A DNA stretch of 54,609 nt from DATLYH01 sp035575035 (lineage in GTDB: Bacteria > Planctomycetota > Planctomycetia > Gemmatales > Gemmataceae), in the NCBI GenBank assembly GCA_035575035.1, contig DATLYH010000328.1, positions 1 to 54,609 of the forward strand, written 5' to 3'. The notes under the pieces were generated by a model. It worked only from the letters and a program-made list of their open reading frames with translations. It was not told the origin of the DNA and ran no database searches. Positions within the stretch are counted from its first letter, which is position 1. Every line of letters starts with the position of its first letter. Below, piece after piece: positions 7,972 to 17,273 of this stretch. The translations under genes were made by a program, and so were the position numbers.

Positions 7972-9972
7972 ATGTGCGGGTTCGTGGGTGCCTTCAAGCC
8001 CTATGGGGGTGGCGTCTGTACCGAGACCATCCTGACGGCCATGCGTGATCGCATGGCCCACCGCGGCCCCGATGGCGGCGATACCTGGCGCTCGGCCGAC
8101 GGCCGCTGCGGCCTGGCCCATCGCCGGCTGGCCATCATCGACCTGTCTGAGGCCGCCAACCAGCCGATGTTCAACGCTGACGGCTCCGTCGGCCTGGTCT
8201 TCAACGGCGAGATCTACAATCACGCCGACATCCGCAAGGAGCTTGAGCGCCTCGGCAAGTACCGCTGGCGGACTGACCACTCCGACACCGAGGTCTTGTT
8301 ACACGCTTACGAGGAATGGGGCCTGGAATGTGTGCACCGCTTCTATGGGATGTTTGCGGTTGCCATTTATGATGTCCGCGATCCGCATCGGCCTGCCCTC
8401 CACCTGATCCGCGACCGCATCGGCATCAAGCCGCTTTATTTTGCCAAGACCCGTTCCGGCGAGTGGCTATTCGCCTCCGAGATCCGGGCACTCTTGGCCC
8501 ACCCGGACCTGCCGCGCGAGATGGATCGCACCGCCTTCTGGCATTATCTGACCTTCATCGTCACACCCGCTCCGTTGACCCTGTTCCGCGGCATCTTCAA
8601 ACTACCGGCCGGCCACCTGATGACCATCGACCACACCGGCCGGGCAATCGCCCGCTGTTATTGGGACTGCCGGCCTGATGCCGCGCGGACGTTCTCCGAG
8701 AAGGAGCTAAGCGAGGATGAAGCGGTCGCGGAGTTGACGCGCCTCTTGAAGCTCTCGGTCAAGCGGCGGATGGTTTCGGATGTGCCATTCGGCGTGTTGT
8801 TGTCGGGGGGTGTCGATTCCTCACTCAACGTCGCGTTAATGAGCGAGTTGATGGACCGGCCGGTAACGACCTTCACCGTCGGCTACGAGGGGAAGGACGA
8901 CTACAACGAGTTCCAGTTTGCCCGCTGGGTCGCCAGGTTGTACCGCACTGACCACCATGAGGTGGTGATCAACCGCGCCCAGGTACAGGAGTTCCTGCCG
9001 CTGCTGGTGCGGCTGCAGGACGAGCCGATCGCGGACAACGTTTGCATTCCGCTCTATTTCCTGGCCAAGCTGGTGCGTGACAGCGGCACGACGGTGGTGC
9101 AGGTTGGCGAAGGGGCAGACGAGAACTTCCTGGGCTACTGGTGGTGCGAGCATTACCGCCGCAAGGCGGAGTCGGTGTACGAACCGGCCCGCCGACAGGC
9201 GCGGCAATGGTGGCGCCGCTGGTGGAAGGGAGCGGCCGACGGCTTCCTCTCAGAGGAGGACCGCGACATTGCCGCGCGGGCGCGGGCGGGCCAGGAACTG
9301 TTCTGGGGCGGAGCGGCCTGCTGGTGGGGCGCCTGGCGGCTGCGGCTGACGCCGCGCACCGAGCCGTTCCGTGCCTCGGTTGAGTGTCCGGTCGAAGGAC
9401 TGCTGCCGGAGAGCCATTGCCGGCTCGACAGTCATGCCGTCGTCCGCCATTACCTTAGCGGGCTGACCGGCCGGCTGACGGAGCCGGAGGTCCTGCAAAA
9501 GATCTCCTACTTGGAGCTGAAGCTACGCCTGCCCGAGCACCTGCTGATGCGGGTGGACAAGCTGACGATGGCCCACGCAGTCGAGGCCCGGGTGCCGTTC
9601 CTGGATCACGACGTGGTGACGTTTGCCACCCGATTGCCCTCGCACTACAAGCTGCGCGACGGCATCGGCAAGTACGTGCTGAAGCGGGCCGCTGAGCGCT
9701 ATCTGCCGCCCGAGATCGTCCACCGCAACAAGCGCGGCTTCGGAGCGCCGATGGAGGAATGGTTCCGCGAGGGGGATTTCGGCCCGCGCTGCCTGGCCGC
9801 TTTCGACCGTTCGCGCATCCGCAAGGAAGGATTCTTCGACAACGATTACTTCCAGGGCCTGCTCCGCCGACAGATCGAAGACGGCGGCGGCTATAGCTTC
9901 CACCTGTGGACCGTGCTCAATGCCGTGCTCTGGCACGAATCGTGGATCGAGGGCCGCGAGGACTGTTTCTAG
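7972..9972 (+). CDS. asparagine synthase (glutamine-hydrolysing) family amidotransferase, copy 1
   Basis: A 666-residue AsnB-type protein. The start MCGFVGAF places the catalytic Cys at residue 2, as required for class II glutamine amidotransferases, and GGGAGG lies seven bases upstream. The glutaminase domain shows MAHRGPDGG and FNGEIYNHADIRK. The synthetase domain shows LLSGGVDSSLN (PP-loop) and ARVPFLDHDVV. Classical AsnB makes asparagine, but AsnB paralogs in surface-polysaccharide loci (WbpS in Pseudomonas is the known type) amidate uronic acid carboxyls. Position 16 nt after the ManNAcA dehydrogenase and next to a second AsnB favours that role here, by inference. Confidence 0.9.
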   Translation: MCGFVGAFKPYGGGVCTETILTAMRDRMAHRGPDGGDTWRSADGRCGLAHRRLAIIDLSEAANQPMFNADGSVGLVFNGEIYNHADIRKELERLGKYRWRTDHSDTEVLLHAYEEWGLECVHRFYGMFAVAIYDVRDPHRPALHLIRDRIGIKPLYFAKTRSGEWLFASEIRALLAHPDLPREMDRTAFWHYLTFIVTPAPLTLFRGIFKLPAGHLMTIDHTGRAIARCYWDCRPDAARTFSEKELSEDEAVAELTRLLKLSVKRRMVSDVPFGVLLSGGVDSSLNVALMSELMDRPVTTFTVGYEGKDDYNEFQFARWVARLYRTDHHEVVINRAQVQEFLPLLVRLQDEPIADNVCIPLYFLAKLVRDSGTTVVQVGEGADENFLGYWWCEHYRRKAESVYEPARRQARQWWRRWWKGAADGFLSEEDRDIAARARAGQELFWGGAACWWGAWRLRLTPRTEPFRASVECPVEGLLPESHCRLDSHAVVRHYLSGLTGRLTEPEVLQKISYLELKLRLPEHLLMRVDKLTMAHAVEARVPFLDHDVVTFATRLPSHYKLRDGIGKYVLKRAAERYLPPEIVHRNKRGFGAPMEEWFREGDFGPRCLAAFDRSRIRKEGFFDNDYFQGLLRRQIEDGGGYSFHLWTVLNAVLWHESWIEGREDCF

Positions 9973-9993
9973 CGCCCGCTGGAGTCGTACCGC

Positions 9994-10066
9994 TTAGCCG
10001 CTCGCTTCCTCACCCCCTCGCCCCCGCGGCGAGGAAGAGGGAATGGGGTGAGGGGGGAGTGGCTAA
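9994..10066. repeat. GC-rich palindromic repeat, copy R1
   Basis: TTAGCC (9994-9999) pairs with GGCTAA (10061-10066), and inside it CCTCACCCC (10008-10016) pairs with GGGGTGAGG (10045-10053). The inner part resembles the CTCACCC...GGGTGAG palindromes at 26068-26125 and 53605-53670. The outer TTAGCC/GGCTAA arms resemble the hairpin at 42602-42658. It fills most of the gap between the two asparagine-synthase genes. Confidence 0.6.
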
Positions 10067-10098
10067 ACCAGTTCAAGCGGACAAGAGAGGTCAGCGTC

Positions 10099-12030
10099 GT
10101 GTGCGGGATCGTCGGGGCACTGGTCACCGAGGGGCATGGCTTTCGGGTCACCGAGCCCTACATCCGCCGCCTGCGCGACACCTTAATCCACCGCGGGCCC
10201 GATGGCGCCGGTATCTGGGTCGCCGACGACGGCCGCGTCGGTCTGGGACACCGCCGACTGTCGATCCTCGACCTCTCCGACGCCGCCGCCCAGCCGATGG
10301 CCGATTCTGACGGCAGCATCCGCGTTGTCTTCAACGGCGAAATCTACAATCACGCCGACATCCGTAAGGAGCTGGAACGGCTCAGTGACTACCGCTGGCG
10401 GACCGACCACTCCGACACCGAGGTCATTGTCGCGGCCTTCCGGCAGTGGGGCATCGATTGCGTCCGTCGCTTCCGCGGCATGTTCGCCCTCGCCGTCTGG
10501 GATGCCCGCGCGCGGGAGCTATGGCTGGTCCGCGACCGTCTCGGCGTCAAGCCGCTCTATTACAGTTTGCACCACGGCCGGCTGACTTTCGCCTCCGAGA
10601 TCAAGGCTCTTTTGCAAGACCCTGACCAGCCGCGGGCCGTCCACGAGGAAGCGTTCTTTCACTATCTCTCATTCCTGACCAGCCCGGCACCGCAAACGCT
10701 GTTCGACAGCATCCAGAAGCTGCCGCCGGGCACCTGGCTGCGCGCCGGCGCCGACGGCCGGGTCGAGCAGGGCCGTTACTGGGAGGTCTGGGACCATGTG
10801 CAACCGCTGGTCGGCGTGCCGGAGCGCGAACTGGCCGAGCGCGTCCTTGACGAGTTGCGAATCGCCGTCCGGCTGCATGCGGTCAGCGACGTGCCGGTTG
10901 GCGTCTTCCTCTCCGGCGGCATCGATTCGAGTGTCAACACGGCCCTCTTTTCCGAGGGCCGGACCGAGCCGGTGCAGACCTTCTCCATCGGTTACGACGC
11001 CGACTACGACACCTGCCGCAACGAGCTGCACTATGCCCGCCGCATGGCGGCCTTCGTCGGCGCCCGCGCCCGTGAGCGCCGCCTGTCGGCCAACGACCTG
11101 ATCGACTTCCTGCCGCGGATGATCGAGCTGCAAGATGAACCGATCGCCGATCCGGTCTGCGTGCCGGTTTATTATGTCGCCCGGCTGGCGCGGGAGCACG
11201 GCGTCATTGTTTGCCAGGTTGGCGAGGGGTCGGACGAGCTATTCTGGGGCTATCCCTCGTGGAAGCGCGCCTTGCAGTTGCAGCGCTGGGACGATCTGCC
11301 GGTGCCGCGCAGCCTCAAGCGGCTGGGACTGGCGGCGCTGCGCCGACTGGGGAAAGAGAAGTCGGTCCAGTACGAGTGGCTGCGGCGCGGCGCGGCCAGG
11401 CAGCCGATCTTCTGGGGCGGCGCCGAAGCCTTCACTAATGCCGAAAAGCATCGTCTGCTCTCGCCGCGCCTCCGTGAACGGTTCGCCGGCCGGACGTCGT
11501 GGGAAGTACTGGAACCGATCTACCGCCGCTTCCGGGCCGGTGCCTGGGAACCGTCCCCTTTGCACTGGATGAGCTACCTCGACCTGAACCTCCGGCTCCC
11601 CGAGTTGCTACTGATGCGCGTGGACAAGATGACCATGGGGGTGAGTCTGGAGGCGCGAGTGCCGTTCCTTGACCACAAACTCGTGGAGTTGGTGCTGAGC
11701 ATCCCCCAAGCGGTCAAGACGCGCGGTGGCGTGCTCAAGTACCTGCTCAAGCGGGCAGTGCGTGGACTGATCCCCGACGAACTGATCGACCGTCCCAAGC
11801 AGGGGTTCGGGGTACCGGTCTACGAATGGTTCCTCGGCCGGCTGGGACAAACCGCCCGGCAGGAGCTGGACCGCTTCTGCCGCGAGACCGATTTCCTCGA
11901 TGTCGGCGAGGTGGGGCGATTGTTCGATCAGGGCCGTGGGCCGCAGCTGTGGTGCCTGCTGAACTTTGCCCTGTGGTGGCGGCGGTACATCGCCGGTGCC
12001 CGGTCGGCGGAGCTGCGCCGCAGCGCGTGA
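10099..12030 (+). CDS. asparagine synthase (glutamine-hydrolysing) family amidotransferase, copy 2
   Basis: A 643-residue paralog of the preceding gene. I chose the GTG at 10099 because the next codon is Cys (CGIVGAL), which must be the N-terminal nucleophile after Met removal, and GAGAGG lies upstream. An in-frame ATG at 10048 would bury this Cys and runs through a repeat. Motifs are HRGPDGAGIW, FNGEIYNHADIRK, FLSGGIDSSVN and ARVPFLDHKLVE. It shares the stretch FNGEIYNHADIRKELERL with copy 1, indicating duplication. It could amidate a different sugar acid from copy 1 or act with it. Neither role is demonstrated by sequence. Confidence 0.9.
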   Translation: MCGIVGALVTEGHGFRVTEPYIRRLRDTLIHRGPDGAGIWVADDGRVGLGHRRLSILDLSDAAAQPMADSDGSIRVVFNGEIYNHADIRKELERLSDYRWRTDHSDTEVIVAAFRQWGIDCVRRFRGMFALAVWDARARELWLVRDRLGVKPLYYSLHHGRLTFASEIKALLQDPDQPRAVHEEAFFHYLSFLTSPAPQTLFDSIQKLPPGTWLRAGADGRVEQGRYWEVWDHVQPLVGVPERELAERVLDELRIAVRLHAVSDVPVGVFLSGGIDSSVNTALFSEGRTEPVQTFSIGYDADYDTCRNELHYARRMAAFVGARARERRLSANDLIDFLPRMIELQDEPIADPVCVPVYYVARLAREHGVIVCQVGEGSDELFWGYPSWKRALQLQRWDDLPVPRSLKRLGLAALRRLGKEKSVQYEWLRRGAARQPIFWGGAEAFTNAEKHRLLSPRLRERFAGRTSWEVLEPIYRRFRAGAWEPSPLHWMSYLDLNLRLPELLLMRVDKMTMGVSLEARVPFLDHKLVELVLSIPQAVKTRGGVLKYLLKRAVRGLIPDELIDRPKQGFGVPVYEWFLGRLGQTARQELDRFCRETDFLDVGEVGRLFDQGRGPQLWCLLNFALWWRRYIAGARSAELRRSA

Positions 12031-12065
12031 CGGGTCCCCGGCAACGGGCAGCAAGCGTTCAGGCC

Positions 12066-13685
12066 ATGAAGGCGAGCCGGATAACGGTGCTGCGTGATGG
12101 AAAACTCCCGGAGGACCTCGGCTCGGATGCAACCGTGCTGACGTTCGCCGAGCTGTGCCGGGAGCTGCGCTCGCTCCGCGCCGTCAGTCATCTGTTCCGT
12201 TATCGCGCCGCCGACCTGTATGCCGCCCGCCTGGCCGCGCTGCGCCGGCCGTTCCTGACAGCGCTGCTGATGCGCTTCCTGAGTCGGGGAAGCTGCCGCC
12301 TGGTGGACGAGACAGGAGAGCAGCAGCCTGTCACGCCGCGCTACCTCGCTCGCCGGTTTGGGCAGATGGTGCGCGACTTTGCTCGGCAGGGCCGCGTCCT
12401 GCGGCAGGTTGAGCGAGATATCAACGAACTGTCCGCCATGCTGCATCCACAGCGGCATGCCCCACTGGACCGCTCGGCACCTCCGGTCTATCTTCGTACC
12501 GATCTGGTCTATGACCTTAGCGCGGGCGGCTCGGTCAGCCACACCGCCGGCGTGCTCAACAACCTGGCTGTCGTCTTCGGACCGCCGCTCTTTTTCACCA
12601 CGGACTGCCTCGCCACCGTGGACCCAACTATCCCCACGCAGGTCATCCGGCCCGCCGCGGCGTTTTGGGATTTCCCGCATGTCCCTGCTCTCGTCTTCAG
12701 CGGGCGCTTTGCCCGCCGAGTCCGGCGCCTGCTCGGCGAGCGCCGGCCTGCGTTCTTCTATCAGCGCTACTGCCTGAACAACTACTCGGGCGTTCAGCTG
12801 GCGCAGGTATACCGAGTGCCGCTGGTACTGGAGTACAACGGCTCCGAAGTATGGATCAATCGCCACTGGGGTAAGCGGCCGGCGCGGCGGTATGAGCGGC
12901 TGAGCGAGCGGATCGAGCGCCTCAACTTGATGGCCGCCGACCTGATCGTGGTGGTCAGCCGGCCTCTGCGGGATGAGGTGGCGGCCGCCGGCATCCCCGC
13001 CGAGAAAGTCCTGGTCAACCCCAATGGCGTGGATCCAAAGCGGTACTCGCCCGACGTGGACGGCAGCCCCGTTCGTCGCCGCTACGGATGGGACGGCCAC
13101 ACCGTCATCGGTTTTATCGGCACCTTTGGTCCCTGGCATGGTCCCGAGGTGCTGGTGGAGGCGGTCGGTCTGCTATTGCGCGAATGTCCCAGCTATCGGC
13201 GACGAATCCGACTGTTGTTGATCGGCGACGGGGCGGTCATGCCGCAAGTATGCGGGCGGATCGCGACGTATGCGCTCGGCGATGTCTGCATTTGCACCGG
13301 CTTGGTCCCTCAACACGAGGGGCCCGGCTACCTGGCCGCCTGCGACATCCTGGTCGCGCCGCATGTGCCCAACCCGGACGGCTCGGCTTTCTTCGGGTCG
13401 CCGACCAAGCTGTTCGAGTACATGGCAATGGGCAAAGGGATCGTTGCCTCGGACCTGGGCCAGATCGGCGAGGTGCTGGAACACGATCGCACGGCCTGGC
13501 TGGTGCGGCCCGGCTGCGCTGCGTCGTTGGCTGCCGGGCTGAAGGTCCTGATTGATGACCCGCAGCGCCGCGCCCGGCTCGGTGCGGCTGCCCGTCAGAC
13601 GGCCGCCGCCCACCACAGCTGGCGCCGACACACCGAGCGGATCGTCCAGGCACTCCAGGAGCGCTGCTTGCCGGAGAAAGGATGA
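12066..13685 (+). CDS. family 4 (GT-B) glycosyltransferase
   Basis: A 539-residue protein with a long N-terminal region (about 1-145) rich in Arg and Leu, then a GT-B fold. VLEYNGSEVWIN and VVSRPLRDE lie near the end of the acceptor domain, VLVNPNGVDPKRYSP at the domain linker, and VIGFIGTFGPWHGPEVLVEA opens the nucleotide-sugar domain. The GT4 EX7E-type region is in GSAFFGSPTKLFEYMAMGKG. The start is ATG 12066. The frame is open further upstream, but that part overlaps the amidotransferase and looks non-coding. It is a paralog of the N-terminal half of the fusion at 27417-30122. Donor and acceptor are unknown. Confidence 0.87.
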   Translation: MKASRITVLRDGKLPEDLGSDATVLTFAELCRELRSLRAVSHLFRYRAADLYAARLAALRRPFLTALLMRFLSRGSCRLVDETGEQQPVTPRYLARRFGQMVRDFARQGRVLRQVERDINELSAMLHPQRHAPLDRSAPPVYLRTDLVYDLSAGGSVSHTAGVLNNLAVVFGPPLFFTTDCLATVDPTIPTQVIRPAAAFWDFPHVPALVFSGRFARRVRRLLGERRPAFFYQRYCLNNYSGVQLAQVYRVPLVLEYNGSEVWINRHWGKRPARRYERLSERIERLNLMAADLIVVVSRPLRDEVAAAGIPAEKVLVNPNGVDPKRYSPDVDGSPVRRRYGWDGHTVIGFIGTFGPWHGPEVLVEAVGLLLRECPSYRRRIRLLLIGDGAVMPQVCGRIATYALGDVCICTGLVPQHEGPGYLAACDILVAPHVPNPDGSAFFGSPTKLFEYMAMGKGIVASDLGQIGEVLEHDRTAWLVRPGCAASLAAGLKVLIDDPQRRARLGAAARQTAAAHHSWRRHTERIVQALQERCLPEKG

Positions 13686-13692
13686 CGCAGGC

Positions 13693-15924
13693 ATGACACT
13701 TGGTGCCACGCTGAGACGAGCTTGTCGCCTGCCGCCACACGTGCTGGCGCGGAAGGTCGCAGGCCGATTGCAGCGCCGCTTCGACGACTGGCGGGCCCGG
13801 CGGCGCGACCAATATATCTCCACTTATAGGCCCCTATCGGCGGGCTACGAGGAGGAACTGCCCTGCTACTTCCGCCTGCCCGACCTCGCCCTGTTGCGGC
13901 GCGACGCAGAATTGATTCTTACCCTGGCCGAGCGCTTCTGCGAACACCGCTTCGACTTGCTCGGCTCCGGCTGGGTGCGGGTCGCCCACGGCATGGAATG
14001 CCGTGGTGTTGAAGGGTTCCACTACTCTGCCGGGACCACGGTGCAGGCTGACCCCGAGGGGAACTGGTTGGCCGGCCGCGTCAACGCCGCCAACGTGCCC
14101 GAGGCACGCCGCATCTGGCGGTTCGTCGATTCGGGCTATGTGCCGATCGACTGGCAGCTCGATTTTAAATCGGGCTGGCGCTGGTCCGAGGCAGTCTGGT
14201 ATCGAGACATCCGTTATGGCGACCGGCCCGGCGCCGACGTGAAGGTGCCGTGGGAGTTGGCCCGCATGCAGCACCTGCCGACGCTGGCCCTGGCCCATGC
14301 GCTGACCGCGGGGCCCCAGGCCGACCGCTACGCGCGTGAGTTCCGCAACCAGGTGCTTGACTTCCTGGCCGCCAATCCACCGCGCTTCGGCGTCAATTGG
14401 CACTGTACGATGGACGTGGCGATCCGTGTCTGCAACTGGTTGGTGGCCTACGACCTGTTCCGCGCCGACAGGGCCGTGTTCGATCGCGCCTTCTGTTCTC
14501 TCTTTCACCGTGCCGTCCATGAGCACGCCCTGCACATTGCCCACAATCTGGAGTGGAACGCCGAGCTACGCGGCAACCACTACCTGGCGAACCTTGTCGG
14601 ACTGATCTTCGCCGCCGGCTACCTGCCGCGCTCGCCGCAGACCGACACCTGGCTGGCGCTGGGTGTTCGTGAGTTGATCAATGAGACCCAGCTGCAGTTC
14701 GATGAGGATGGAGCCAACTTCGAGGTGTCGTGCAGCTACCACCGTCTGTCGGCCGAGATGGTCGCCTATGCCACGGCGCTGGTGCTGGGACTGCCCACTG
14801 ACAAGCAACAGGCGTTGGGGGAGTACGACCATCGTCGGTTCCTCAGTCCGCCGGCGCTGCCGCCGGCACCGCTGCCGCTGTACCCCGTTCCGGGCGGCGA
14901 TCGAGTCAGCCCGTTCCCGCCGTGGTACTTCGAGCGCCTCGGACGGATGGCCCGCTTTACGGCGCACATCACCCGTCCTGACGGCCGCGTCCCACAGTTC
15001 GGCGACAACGACAATGGCCGGTTCCTGAAATTGCAGCCCGTGTACCGGCCCGATTTGAGCGAGGATGGTCTCGATCACGCCGGACTTGTCGCCGCCATCG
15101 CCGGGTTGTTCGACTGCGCTCCGGCCGGCGCCGAGCCGAACCTCTCATGGTGGGAAGGTCAGGTCCTCCGCGACGTGGCAAAGATATCTGGCATTGTCAT
15201 GGCCGGTATTTCGACAGCCAACGTCGCCATATGCGGCGGGGTCGAACTCTGCTCGTACCCGCGCTTCGGTCTGTTCATTTATCGGACGCCGAGGATTTAC
15301 CTCGCGGTGCGGTGCGGGCCGGTGGGACAGAACGGCCACGGTGGTCATGCCCACAATGATCAACTCTCCATCGAGCTGGCTGTGGACGGGCTCCCCCTCG
15401 TCATCGACCCGGGAACCTACCTCTACACGCCGCTGCCAACTTGGCGGAACCGCTTCCGCGCGACGGCCATGCACAACACGCTTGCCTTCCCGGGGCGTGA
15501 GCAAAACCCCTGGCCCGACGGTCCCGATGGCCTGTTCCGTCTGGCCGACCGCGCGCGGGCGGTGGTCCTCTGCTGCGAGCCGGGCCGGTTTGTCGGCGAG
15601 CATTACGGCTTCGGCCTGCCCTGCCGGCGCACCTTGCACATCGACCGCGCATGCGTCAGAGGAATCGACGAGTGTGCCTGCGACGGCCCCCGGGAGGTGT
15701 GGTTCCACCTGGCGCCGGGCGTGGTCGCCGAAAGGGACGGTGCAGCGGTGCGGCTGACCGCTGGGCAGGTCTGCGTTCGGCTGGAGGGAGGAACAGGTCG
15801 GTGGGAAATCGAAGAAAGCGCATGCTCGCCCGGCTATGGGGTGCGCCGGCCGTGCGCGGCGCTGCGACTGTGCTCAACGGCCCGGCGGATCGAATGGCGG
15901 TTCCTCCTGGTGGGTCGGCGATGA
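13693..15924 (+). CDS. heparinase II/III-like (alginate-lyase family) protein, copy 1
   Basis: A 743-residue protein with an alpha/alpha-toroid region (about 200-370, including FGVNWHCTMDVAIRVCNW and NLEWNAELRGNHYLANLVG) and a C-terminal beta-sandwich region with VDGLPLVIDPGTYLYTP preceded by GHGGHAHNDQLSIEL. These are hallmark heparinase II/III motifs. No signal peptide is visible at MTLGATLRRACRL, so it may work in the cytoplasm or use an unrecognised route. Members beside bi-domain oxidoreductases in polysaccharide loci may trim, edit or release uronate-containing chains by beta-elimination, which would suit a ManNAcA-containing glycan. Catalysis is inferred. It starts 7 nt after the glycosyltransferase stop, and a paralog lies at 25337-27412. 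Confidence 0.87.
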   Translation: MTLGATLRRACRLPPHVLARKVAGRLQRRFDDWRARRRDQYISTYRPLSAGYEEELPCYFRLPDLALLRRDAELILTLAERFCEHRFDLLGSGWVRVAHGMECRGVEGFHYSAGTTVQADPEGNWLAGRVNAANVPEARRIWRFVDSGYVPIDWQLDFKSGWRWSEAVWYRDIRYGDRPGADVKVPWELARMQHLPTLALAHALTAGPQADRYAREFRNQVLDFLAANPPRFGVNWHCTMDVAIRVCNWLVAYDLFRADRAVFDRAFCSLFHRAVHEHALHIAHNLEWNAELRGNHYLANLVGLIFAAGYLPRSPQTDTWLALGVRELINETQLQFDEDGANFEVSCSYHRLSAEMVAYATALVLGLPTDKQQALGEYDHRRFLSPPALPPAPLPLYPVPGGDRVSPFPPWYFERLGRMARFTAHITRPDGRVPQFGDNDNGRFLKLQPVYRPDLSEDGLDHAGLVAAIAGLFDCAPAGAEPNLSWWEGQVLRDVAKISGIVMAGISTANVAICGGVELCSYPRFGLFIYRTPRIYLAVRCGPVGQNGHGGHAHNDQLSIELAVDGLPLVIDPGTYLYTPLPTWRNRFRATAMHNTLAFPGREQNPWPDGPDGLFRLADRARAVVLCCEPGRFVGEHYGFGLPCRRTLHIDRACVRGIDECACDGPREVWFHLAPGVVAERDGAAVRLTAGQVCVRLEGGTGRWEIEESACSPGYGVRRPCAALRLCSTARRIEWRFLLVGRR

Positions 15925-17087
15925 GTACGCGAAAGATCCTCATGGCGTGCGCGAACCACTGGACTTCCATGTTCCAGGTCGGCAGCCATCATCTGGCGCG
16001 CGCATTTGTATGCGCGGGTTGGGAGGTGGCCTTCGTCTCCGATCCGATCTCCCCCTGGCACCTGGTCCGCGGCGTGTCGGCGTCGCTGCGCGAGCGCTTT
16101 GCCCTGCACCGCACCGGCGGCACCCGGGCGCTGGATAACCGCCTCTGGACCTACGTGCCGGCCACCTGGATCGTGCCGCACCCCCAGCCGCTGCTGCGCA
16201 CCAACCCGGTTCACCGCCATTGGCCGCGGTTCACCTGGCCGTCCTTGCGGAAGATCCTTCGACAGAATGGTTTCGACCGGGTTGATCTGATTTATGTGGA
16301 TAGCGTTATCCATTATCCGTGGGTGCAGGAGGTGCCGCGTACCCGCCTGGTCTACCGGGTCTGCGACAACAACGCGGCCTTCCCGAAATCGACGCCAGCG
16401 GCCCGGCAGATGGAGCGTGAGCTGGCCCAGGCAGCGGACCTGGCCGTCTTCACCGCTGAGCCGCTGCGGCGCTACGTTGAGGAGCTGGGCGCTCGGCGCT
16501 CGGCCTACCTGTCCAACGGCGTCCATTTCGACCACTTTGATCGGGGCAGCCGGCAGTGCCCCGCAGAGTACCGCACCATTCGCCGGCCCATTGCCCTGTA
16601 CGTCGGCTCGCTTGACCTCTGGTTCGATGCGGCACTGATGTTGCGGACGGCCCGGCGGCTGAGAGATGTCTCCTTCGTGTTGATCGGGCCGCTCACGCCG
16701 TCGGCGCGGGCCCTGGTCGCTGAGCCCAACGTTCACTGTCTGGGACCGCGCTCTTACGACGAACTGCCCCCCTATCTGCACAACGCCGACGTTGGCCTGA
16801 TCCCTTTCGACGTGGGCCGTCACCCCGAGTTGGTGGACGCGGTCAATCCGTTGAAGCTTTACGAGTACTTGGCTTGTGGGCTGCCGGTGGTGGCGGTGCA
16901 GTGGGAGGCCCTGCGCCGGCTCGGCAGTCCGGCCCGGCTCTGCACCTCCGCCGACGAGTTCGCCGGCGCCGTTCGACGGGTGTTGAGTGAGTCGCCCGAT
17001 CGTCTGCGCTACCGGCAGTTTGCCGCCCGCCACGACTGGAAACTCCAGGTGGCCCGGCTACTGGAGATGTTGGGTCTGGCGGCGTGA
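15921..17087 (+). CDS. glycosyltransferase (GT-B fold)
   Basis: A 388-residue GT-B glycosyltransferase. The N-terminus MSTRKILMACANHW begins a Rossmann-like acceptor domain. The linker contains YLSNGVHFDHFD, the donor domain starts at IALYVGSLDLWFD, and the sugar-nucleotide site lies around VNPLKLYEYLACGLPVVA. It resembles TuaH-like transferases of teichuronic-acid type clusters, though the precise family is uncertain. ATG 15921 overlaps the stop of the heparinase-like gene by four bases (ATGA), so the two are likely co-translated. The in-frame open region before 15921 is not coding. Confidence 0.85.
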   Translation: MSTRKILMACANHWTSMFQVGSHHLARAFVCAGWEVAFVSDPISPWHLVRGVSASLRERFALHRTGGTRALDNRLWTYVPATWIVPHPQPLLRTNPVHRHWPRFTWPSLRKILRQNGFDRVDLIYVDSVIHYPWVQEVPRTRLVYRVCDNNAAFPKSTPAARQMERELAQAADLAVFTAEPLRRYVEELGARRSAYLSNGVHFDHFDRGSRQCPAEYRTIRRPIALYVGSLDLWFDAALMLRTARRLRDVSFVLIGPLTPSARALVAEPNVHCLGPRSYDELPPYLHNADVGLIPFDVGRHPELVDAVNPLKLYEYLACGLPVVAVQWEALRRLGSPARLCTSADEFAGAVRRVLSESPDRLRYRQFAARHDWKLQVARLLEMLGLAA

Positions 17088-17273
17088 CGGCCGGCCGTGG
17101 CACCGGTAAGCCTGTCTTGACACTCTGACAGATCAAGGCTTTACTACCTGACCTCTCCGCACGGCCAACGGAGAGAGCCTTCCGGAACTCCACCGAGACA
17201 GGGAAGGCAGCCCTCGCCAACCTGCATGTCCGTTTCACCCGTTTGACTTGGCTTTCCCTGGCCGAGGCGGCTC
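17088..17273 (+). other. intergenic gap holding a promoter candidate
   Basis: A 186-nt gap without a convincing gene, the widest inside the rightward block. It contains a sigma70-like promoter at 17117-17145, so the ABC ATPase and the following methyltransferase may have their own transcription start. Confidence 0.5.
17117..17145 (+). promoter_or_regulatory. sigma70-like promoter upstream of the Wzt-like ATPase
   Basis: A perfect TTGACA (17117-17122), a 17-nt spacer and TTTACT (17140-17145, 4 of 6 to TATAAT) lie about 130 nt upstream of the ABC ATPase ATG. This is the best promoter match I found in the window. Confidence 0.42.
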
